Source: Dipteronia dyeriana (taxonomy: Eukaryota; Streptophyta; Magnoliopsida; Sapindales; Sapindaceae). From it: a stretch of 64,000 bases of DNA. The notes beneath the pieces are model-generated. The model saw nothing but the letters and a program-made list of their open reading frames with translations. It searched no databases and was not told the origin of the DNA. Positions 57,227 to 64,000 of this stretch are shown here, piece after piece. A program made the position numbers and the translations under genes. Where the stretch lies: contig CM065299.1 in NCBI GenBank assembly GCA_032871835.1, positions 6,419,001 to 6,483,000 of the forward strand, given 5' to 3'. How positions within the stretch are numbered: the first letter of the stretch is position 1; each line of letters begins with the position of its first letter.

Positions 57227-57588
57227 TTAGTATATTAATTATCTAAAAACTACAAAATCGTATCAAATTTTGTGTTAAAAAATGTGTCAACATATCCTTC
57301 CCGGTAAATAAATGAAAATTTGTCAAATCGTATCAGGTACAGGAATTCTGTATATTTTGTCATGCAAGATTTCAATAAACAATAATGTTAATTGAAACAT
57401 TTTAAAATTAATACCGGCATCTATTTGAGGAGAACTCTTTTATGGGTTAGTTTCATGATCGAAATTGGTGAGATGAACCCAATGAAAGAGTGACACATGT
57501 CACAGCTACTAAAATTAAAATTTATTTTTTCTTTCTTAAGTATACGGTAACTTGTGGCAAAAAAATTAGAATAAAAAATTTCCTTTAA

Positions 57589-57964
57589 GGCCCGTCATGC
57601 AGTTGTTTTTCAGTCTGTTTTCATTTTTATTTTTCAAAACGATTTCGAAAACACGTTCGTTAACCGTTTTTCATTTTATTTTCGAAAAACAAAACCAGTG
57701 TTAAAAGTGAAAGATTTGAAAAATACAAAATACTTGTTTTTTGTTTTTGATTTTGTTTTTCATATTTTTTAACTATTAATTGTACTGTTATGCGTTTGAT
57801 ATAGTTAGGATAAAACGGGACAAGATTTTCAAATGACCAAAGTGACTCTCTTATATTATATATATTCCAGAATAAATTATTTCTAACTAGAACTAAAAGT
57901 ATTCTTACAATAATATATTATATATATATATATATATAATATAACCATATTATATATATAATAA

Positions 57965-58008
<44 letters not shown>

Positions 58009-58402
58009 CAATGTTAGTATATACAATAATATATTTATAATTTAAGAGTTTAGTTTTGATTAATTAATTTTTTGATATGTTTTTTTGAATTAATTTTTGA
58101 TGTGTTACTTTTGTTTAATTTAAAAATTACAATACAAAAATTATATTGGTTAATTATGTAATCAATTTGTTTATAGTTGTACTAATATCAAACAAAATTT
58201 CAAAATTGATATTTCAATTTTTGATAGTTTTCGGTTAACCTACCAAATGCGTTTTTTTCCGTTTTTATTTTTCAAAATACAGCTTTCAGCATATGCTACC
58301 AGACACGTTTTCAGAATTCGAAATTAAAACCAAAAGCACTGTTTTCATTTTCATTTTTATTTTCGAAAAACAGCAACTGAAAAACGCTTACAGGATGGGC
58401 CC
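57589..58402. mobile_element. MITE with GGCCCGT / GGGCCCAT termini and TAA duplication
   Basis: Left end ggcccgtcatgcagttgtttttcag; right end inverted gggcccatcctgtaagcgtttttcag. Both are flanked by TAA (57586-57588, 58403-58405). The arms contain gttttcatttttatttttcgaaaaac blocks that face each other. The middle is TA-rich, with a long TA run at 57968-58004. Confidence 0.75.
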
Positions 58403-58430
58403 TAAGCTTCTCAATTTTGTGAGTCAATAG

Positions 58431-58781
58431 TAGAGGTGTCCATGGTTCGGTTTCGGTTACGACCTGCAGTTTCGGTTTCGTAGAATGGTCTAACCGTAAC
58501 CGGAGTGGGACGGTTTGGTTCGGTTACGTAACCGTTGGTTTGGCGGTTACGGTTGGTTTTTCTTTTTTGCAAATGAATTGCCACGTGTCGCAATTCTATT
58601 GGTTAGTTTTTTTTTTAAATAAAAGATGGCAAAATCGCCTGTTTTGAGGCGGTTTTTAGGATTGGATAACCGTAACCGAACCGTCGGAAAACCGGTGGTT
58701 ACAGTTCGGTTTCGATTACGGTTTTAGGAGGACGGTTTCGATTTGATTTCGAACGGTTTAACCGAACCGTAGACACCTCTA
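58431..58781. mobile_element. hAT-type MITE
   Basis: Perfect 10-bp terminal inverted repeats TAGAGGTGTC / GACACCTCTA. Flanks GTCAATAG and GTCAAGAG (7 of 8 identical) fit an 8-bp hAT duplication. Internally it has repeated ggttcggttacgg and ccgtaaccgaacc words as in the element at 3001-3470. Confidence 0.85.
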
Positions 58782-58789
58782 GTCAAGAG

Positions 58790-59392
58790 TATCTTCTTAT
58801 TTTCGATTGAATCTCTGTAGCAGTGTAGCACAATTAATAGGGAGAAAGAAAACGAAGATGACAAGAAAGGATTAAGATTTGAGAAGGTGAGATAGACACT
58901 TTTGCTGGAAAATTTTTTATAGGCGTCTTTGATTTTTTTTTTTCTTCTCTTGTCTTCCTTTGCTTTAGGGTTTTTTAAGTGAGTGAAAAGATGGAAACTA
59001 TTTGCAGATATCTGAACTATAATAGTAAGTAAAAAATATAAAAACCACCATTAAAATTATTTAATCTTCAAAGGTGAGTAAGGAATGAGAAATTGAAGGG
59101 TGGAGAAGAAATACAATTTCTTGAGAAAAAAGAGAAGACGTACTGTCTGAAAAGAGAGGAAAGAAGAGAAAAAAAATTATATAGCTGGAGAAAGAAAAAA
59201 TAAATTTTAATTTTAATAGTTGTTACATAAGTCACTCTTTTATTAGGTCCGTCCCACCGATATCAACCGTGAGAGGCACATATAGAAGATTTTCTCCTAT
59301 TTGCAAACAGTTGAACAATGACAAATAAGAATATGTGACTATTCGTATACAATAGAATCACAGACTCGTTTAGTGAAGCGTACCAAATTGTA
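58790..59392. other. AT-rich intergenic, no gene seen
   Basis: Purine-rich stretches (gagaagaaag) occur at 59080-59170. Nothing is recognisable as coding. Confidence 0.5.
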
Positions 59393-61786
59393 TTACCAAG
59401 GTTGCAAGAACAAAGAAATGAAAACCTATTGGGAGTCTTCCTTCTACCCGAAAGCCAGCTCCTGGGTGGACAGTTGACCGGAAGAGAACTTGGATTCGCC
59501 CGGCCAGCAGACGGACGGCGTGCTTATCTTGTGTGACAACACTGCAGAGCGAGTGGCTCTTCTAGGCGGGCAGCAGACGACAACAGGTGTCCGGTAAGTG
59601 CTTCTATCCTAACCTCTTCGATAGAAGCCATATTCGAGTAGCTACTTACCTCAGGTACTATTGCTTAGGTAGTCAGGAACATCCAGAGAGGAACAAGCAA
59701 GTGAGCGAAGGGCTCCAGCCCAAAATCGGCCCCTGCTCTGTCTCTGAATAAGAAGAAAGCTTCCCCACCAGCAACTGAGCAGGTGAACCGTATCCTTGCT
59801 TTCATTGAGCGTATATAAGTCTAGTTTCTAATGAAATTTCACGTATATGTATGTTATGTTATATCATAGAATAGAAAGGAAGAGTAGAGTAGACTCAAAG
59901 ATGAGTTACACTTCATCGTCCGTAAGATCTTCTCGGTGAGTTAACAGCCAGGAAAGGTCGGAAGGAAGAGAGTAAAGTGCTACCCACCGATACTAACTGC
60001 TCACTATTTACCACAAGCCTAAGATAGATACACAAATGGATTCTCTCTTTTTCTAGTAGATGTCGAACCAGTTGCCCCATTGACTAAGAAGGGGGCGGGC
60101 GCAGGTGCTCATCAGAGACGAGCTAGTTGTTAAGGTCGACGAGCCGGTCCTATTTAGAATTAGAACAAGATGAGGAAGCTGGTGAATGATGAGGCTTGGC
60201 TTCTTTATTGATAACTTCCCCTCCTGGGGGCAAAACCACTATATTTAGGTAGGTCATCTAGTGTACAGGACAGAGTTACTAATCCAATAATAAGAGATCA
60301 ACTCCCTTGTGAAAAATGGGAGAACACACTTCGAACAAAGAAATCAATTTTGAAATAACTTTTCTAGATTAGCACAAATGCTATCGACCAAGTAATAACG
60401 TATAATATACAAGTTAAGGATATCTCAGTATTGAGTCTACTTCCTAAATAAATCAGTAGCCTAGTAATAACATAACAAAGATTCTAGACCTTTCCTTACA
60501 AGTTGTAAGGCTAGACATAAGAGAATGACTATTCCAGGCATTTCTGCTTGTGTTGGACAGGTCAGTTGACCATAGATAAGGAGTTGTACGTACGCACGTA
60601 TAACATCATATCATGCTGCCTTTTTCTTTCTCATTCCCAAACCTGGGCTGCTTTTAATTATCTCCCACTCTTCTTTCAGGTTACGACAGGATTGCCAATA
60701 TGTTGAGGAAATCTTGAGACAGAGTACTCTTGGGGTCAAATCAACAATGTTCCAAATGAAAAAGCAGAAAGCAAATCACATTAATAGACCGCTGTTTTGA
60801 AAGATACTTATCCTTCCTTTCAAGGGATTAGGGATTCACGTGGTGAAGTCCCAGGCTACTAGCTAAGTGCTCTTTTCCATAATATCAAAATTGAGAGTAT
60901 AGTACGAGACCTTCCCCTATTCAAAAGTACAACCTTTCTATACTATAATAGAAGGGAAGCTCCAACAGATATATAAAAACTGGTGCTATTGCCGCTACAC
61001 CTCCCGATTTGCCTCCCGATTTGTCAGGTATACTACGAAGAATGGCATGGATCTGTAGGAAATACCATTCCGGCACAATATGAGGCAGACCCCCTAAGAG
61101 CGTCTTGTAAACCAACTATTCAATATGGAGATTCCAGCCGGAGACATCACTAAACCCAGGGATGTTTCTTGCCCCAATTCACCAATAGAGAAGAAAGAGA
61201 TAAGCAATGACTGGACTAGACCAATGAAAGAATCAGGGTTAAGCTGGCTCATTACCAGAAAGCAAACAGGAGCTCGTACTTATATCAGGGGACGCTCATC
61301 CCAGGCAGGCAGCAGGGACTTCGGGTGGAGGGCAGGCAATCAGCTTTGCTCTACCTCCCCCTAGGTATGTAAGATACTTGAGAAATTTATATTTGGTGGA
61401 ATGTGCATTTTATGAGGTTTGCTGTTACTCGTGAGCAAGTTCAAATAGAATGAAAATGATGATTCCATTTTCTGAATAACATCACTAACAATCAACGAAC
61501 AAGCGGCTCGCGTTCTTATATCCCGAAAGAGGGACTGGAAAGAATGCGAGTTATGAACCGACTAGCTAAGCTACCTATGAACGTCTCTGTTGCTGCTGGT
61601 GAAGGCATACAAAGATAGTGACGCTTCCATCGCTTAGATTGAGGGCGATAGGATTTTTCCCAGTGTTGACTTGGATCTCAGGTGACGGAATAAGGCGGAC
61701 AGAAGCGACGAGCAGTCGCGGTCGAAGCTTGGCTCTAGCCGATAGGCTAGCGGTAAGCATGGCTACAGCGAAGCGCGCTTACTGTA
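59393..61786. other. Mitochondrial DNA insertion (NUMT)
   Basis: Base composition changes abruptly from AT-rich to roughly balanced and back again. The segment contains a mitochondrial cob fragment, and the rest has the look of plant mitochondrial intergenic DNA (short GC-rich palindromic words, no simple repeats). Its borders lie beside similar sequences gtaccaaattgtat (about 59379) and gtaccaaaattgtat (about 61783). No complete organellar gene or tRNA was recognised. Confidence 0.72.
60940..61110 (-). pseudogene. cob: Mitochondrial cytochrome b fragment
   Basis: The minus strand reads [20 protein letters not shown], then [10 protein letters not shown] and [16 protein letters not shown]. 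This is the PEWY region (Qo-site motif) of cytochrome b, the core subunit of respiratory complex III. The copy is truncated on both sides and has a 12-bp tandem duplication that repeats KSGG. It cannot act in the nucleus. Confidence 0.9.
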
Positions 61787-62105
61787 CCAAAATTGTATGT
61801 CAATGCTAAAAATTTAGTATTGAGTGTAAAAATCTTCCTTCAATGCAGTGCAAAATACCATGCCAAATTTGGTATAACTGTCTCTTTTTAAATTACAAAA
61901 ATACCATTATTTATATATTTTAAATATTTTAAATGATTTAAATTTAATGTATATTAATGTCATTTCAATCCAATTTATTTCATCAGTAACAATATTTAAG
62001 AAATCCAATGGTTATCCATTAATGCATTAATAGTATTAATTAACTTTTATAAGTTTAATGAATAAAATATAGTATGAATAACATTATTATTGAAGATGGT
62101 CTAAA
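61783..62105. mobile_element. Tourist-like MITE remnant next to the mitochondrial insertion
   Basis: Same family as 56767-57226: shared ctaaaaatttagtattgagtgtaaaa, aaatttaatgtatattaatgtcatttcaatc, and a right end gaagatggtct. The left terminus is missing where the mitochondrial segment begins. Confidence 0.65.
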
Positions 62106-62493
62106 ATATAGCTTTTCAGAATAAAAAAAATAGTTTCAAGATATATGATTAAAGATGATGATTGTTTATTTATTTATTTATTTACTTATATATATCATCT
62201 ATTGTGTGACACCTCAAGTCTAATATAATATTCGGCTGAGTAACCGTCCTTTACCGTCCTATACCATCAAGTCATATTGCACGGTGATAATAAAAAATTT
62301 GTTTTATTGTCATCCCATTTGAAATAAAAATAAATAACCACTTTATAATATGAATATGGAATAAGTTATCTAAGTGCATACTCAAATTAATCAACGTCAT
62401 TTCTACATTAATGAGAGACACGATCTTGTCAAGTGAAAATTTCAAAACAGAAGCATGAAATTACAGAAGAATTAAGCAAAAATCCTTTGATTA
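62106..62493. other. 3' flank of the PPR gene, noncoding
   Basis: AT-rich. Candidate 3' UTR of the PPR gene. No other feature seen. Confidence 0.5.
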
Positions 62494-63831
62494 TCAGTCT
62501 TGATACACAATCCAGCTACTGCCGGCCCCCGCCTTCGCTCCTTTTTCCCTCATTTCCATTCTCATTCTCTGTGCAGCTTCATATCTCCCCATATTAGCAT
62601 AAATTCTAGCCAATATTACGTAACTGGCTGGATTATCCGGCTCTATCTCGGCTAAAGCTCTACCTGCGATTTCCGCAAGCTCTACCTCTCCGTAAGTTTG
62701 GCATGCCCCGAGCAGGGCTCCCCAAGCTCTCGCCGTCACCTTCTCTGGCATCTCTCGTATGATCTCATAGGCCTCTTGTAATCTCCCTGCTCTGCTCAAA
62801 ACATCCACCAAACACGAATAATGTTCACTACTTGCTTGCACGCCGAAATCTTTACTCATTCTTGAAAAGTAATGCAATGCTTCATCAGCCAATCCTGCAT
62901 GGCTACAAGCTTTCAACACTCCAAGGAAGGTAATGCCATCGGGCCATACCTTCGTGAATTCCATTTCTTGAAAGATTTCAAGCGCGGTTCTAGCCTCTCC
63001 GTGAAGCGCGTATGCTGATATCAAACTGCTCCACGCAACCACGTCTCTTTCCTCCATACTTTGAAACACATTATGTGCATTAACAAGACACCCGCATCTC
63101 CCATAGGCCTCCACTAATCCACTCCTCAAATGCGTATGCGATTCAATTTGATTTCTAATAGCGTAACCATGAATTTCCCTTATCAAATTCAAAGTTGCTA
63201 AGCCTAAACAAGCACGTAATAAAGCAAGGAGTGTAATTTGATCCGGTTTCAACCTCAATTCTCGCATTCTCCTATAAAATGCAATTGCTTTGAACGATCC
63301 ATCTTCCAACTCCGACAAACCCGCTATCAAAGAATTAAAACTGGACTCATCAGGCGCAACATCCATCGCTTCGAACAATCTCAAAGCATCCACTACGAGA
63401 CCACTACGCGTATAGAGCGACATCATCACATTCCACAAAACAACACTTCTCAGGGGAATTTCATCGAACAGTTTTCGCGCCATGGAAATCGACACGCATT
63501 TCCCGTACACGTCGACTAGCCCGCAGGCGACAAATGGGTTGGTCAGGAGAGAAGATTTTGTGGCGTGGCCGTGGATGGAGGTGGCGAGCTGCGGGCGGTT
63601 AACGGCAGCGCAGGATTTGAGAACGAGAGGGAAAACAAAGGGGTCGAGAGGGAGAGCGAGGGAGGTTTGCATGCGTTGAAAGAGAGCAAGGGCTCGATCA
63701 TGCAAGCCTTGGTTGACATAAGAGGACAGCTGTTTCGTGAAAGATAGTAAGCGCAGGTAGTTTGACGAATAGCTCATGCTTTGGTCTTGTTTACTCACTC
63801 TGATATGTGTTTTGTTAGATAATATGTGCAT
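62494..63831 (-). CDS. Pentatricopeptide-repeat protein, PLS-type with E-like tail
   Basis: An intronless frame of 445 residues with no stop. About nine to ten helical PPR motifs are visible: RALALFQRMQTS, DPFVFPLVLKSCAAVNR, NPFVACGLVDVYGKC, ARKLFDEIPLRSVVLWNVMM, DALRLFEAMDV, LKPDQITLLALLRACLG, AYGRCGCLVNAHNVFQSMEE, ALEIFQEM, PDGITFLGVLKACSHAGL, HYSCLVDVLSRAGRLQEAYE. It ends in an E-type tail (AWGALLGACQTYGEVELAE, SYVILARIYANMGRY, GSSWIVYQD) and has no DYW domain. Proteins of this class enter mitochondria or plastids and bind organellar RNA, often for C-to-U editing. Two starts are possible (63831 or 63777, MSYSSNYLRL); the first gives a short Lys/Arg-containing leader. Confidence 0.9.
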   Translation of the reverse strand: MHILSNKTHIRVSKQDQSMSYSSNYLRLLSFTKQLSSYVNQGLHDRALALFQRMQTSLALPLDPFVFPLVLKSCAAVNRPQLATSIHGHATKSSLLTNPFVACGLVDVYGKCVSISMARKLFDEIPLRSVVLWNVMMSLYTRSGLVVDALRLFEAMDVAPDESSFNSLIAGLSELEDGSFKAIAFYRRMRELRLKPDQITLLALLRACLGLATLNLIREIHGYAIRNQIESHTHLRSGLVEAYGRCGCLVNAHNVFQSMEERDVVAWSSLISAYALHGEARTALEIFQEMEFTKVWPDGITFLGVLKACSHAGLADEALHYFSRMSKDFGVQASSEHYSCLVDVLSRAGRLQEAYEIIREMPEKVTARAWGALLGACQTYGEVELAEIAGRALAEIEPDNPASYVILARIYANMGRYEAAQRMRMEMREKGAKAGAGSSWIVYQD

Positions 63832-64000
63832 GGCTTGAATAGTAGACTTAACGTGATAATAATTAATAAGGACACAGGTGTGTGAAATACAGAAATTCTT
63901 TCATCTTCTGTGGCTGTGTGCTTTCCTATTCGATCATTGAGGTATGAGTCTCGTATTTATCCGTTAAATTCTAACATAGAGATTAAATTCTTTCATACAG
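63832..64000. other. PPR gene upstream region
   Basis: Short AT-rich sequence to the window edge. No promoter element was called with confidence. Confidence 0.4.

Noticed and set aside
61125..61809. Open frames of 60-80 residues in the mitochondrial segment
   Set aside because: They have no recognisable domain and lie in sequence that looks like organellar intergenic DNA.

Overview
This window looks like a repeat-rich stretch of nuclear genome from a flowering plant, most likely a eudicot. It is AT-rich and has GT-AG introns. Two ordinary plant genes survive, an F-box/LRR gene and a pentatricopeptide-repeat (PPR) gene, both on the minus strand. Almost everything else is transposon-derived: Copia, two Ty3/Gypsy lineages, LINEs, CACTA, Mutator-like (MULE), hAT and Tourist-type MITEs, plus a piece of mitochondrial DNA. 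No bacterial or organellar gene organisation is present apart from that insertion. I cannot name the species.

Layout. 1-2418: Copia element on the minus strand with its 5' LTR and almost no gag, sitting in a LINE RNase H fragment. 2420-3850: LINE remnants, a hAT MITE with an 8-bp target duplication, a PPR-like fragment and a CACTA-type end. 3851-41127: one old CACTA element with matching ends, flanked by ATT on both sides, swollen to 37 kb by nested insertions. In order these are an ORF1-only LINE (4498-6832), a 5'-truncated LINE (7078-7943), a 1.7-kb palindromic foldback element (8476-10186), the CACTA transposase 3' half (10340-11210), a MULE carrying both a Ulp1-like protease gene and a MURA transposase, a chromodomain Gypsy element, and inside that a complete Tat-type Gypsy element with its own antisense gene (24173-36018). 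41128-44600: a LINE end, a small CACTA-like element and a TRIM-like element. 44911-47009: the F-box gene. 47449-47628: hAT MITE. 49165-56325: a second MULE copy interrupted by a LINE and a 4.1-kb solo LTR. 56767-58781: three MITEs. 59393-61786: mitochondrial insertion with a cob fragment. 62494-63831: the PPR gene.

The most striking structural point is that three separate transposon genes are each cut in two, with the halves on opposite strands: CACTA transposase, MULE transposase and Gypsy integrase. All three become collinear if one segment, about 16432-23608, is turned round. This is a single inversion (or an assembly inversion) with breakpoints inside two unrelated coding regions that share a GCCTTC microhomology. 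Target duplications and reading frames give a relative order: CACTA first, then the MULE and chromodomain Gypsy into it, then the Tat element into the Gypsy element, with the inversion after the MULE and Gypsy insertions.

All transposon genes seen carry nonsense codons or frameshifts, so the element proteins are described as pseudogenes. The F-box and PPR genes have open frames and look functional. All coordinates and family calls come from reading the sequence; no database search was possible.
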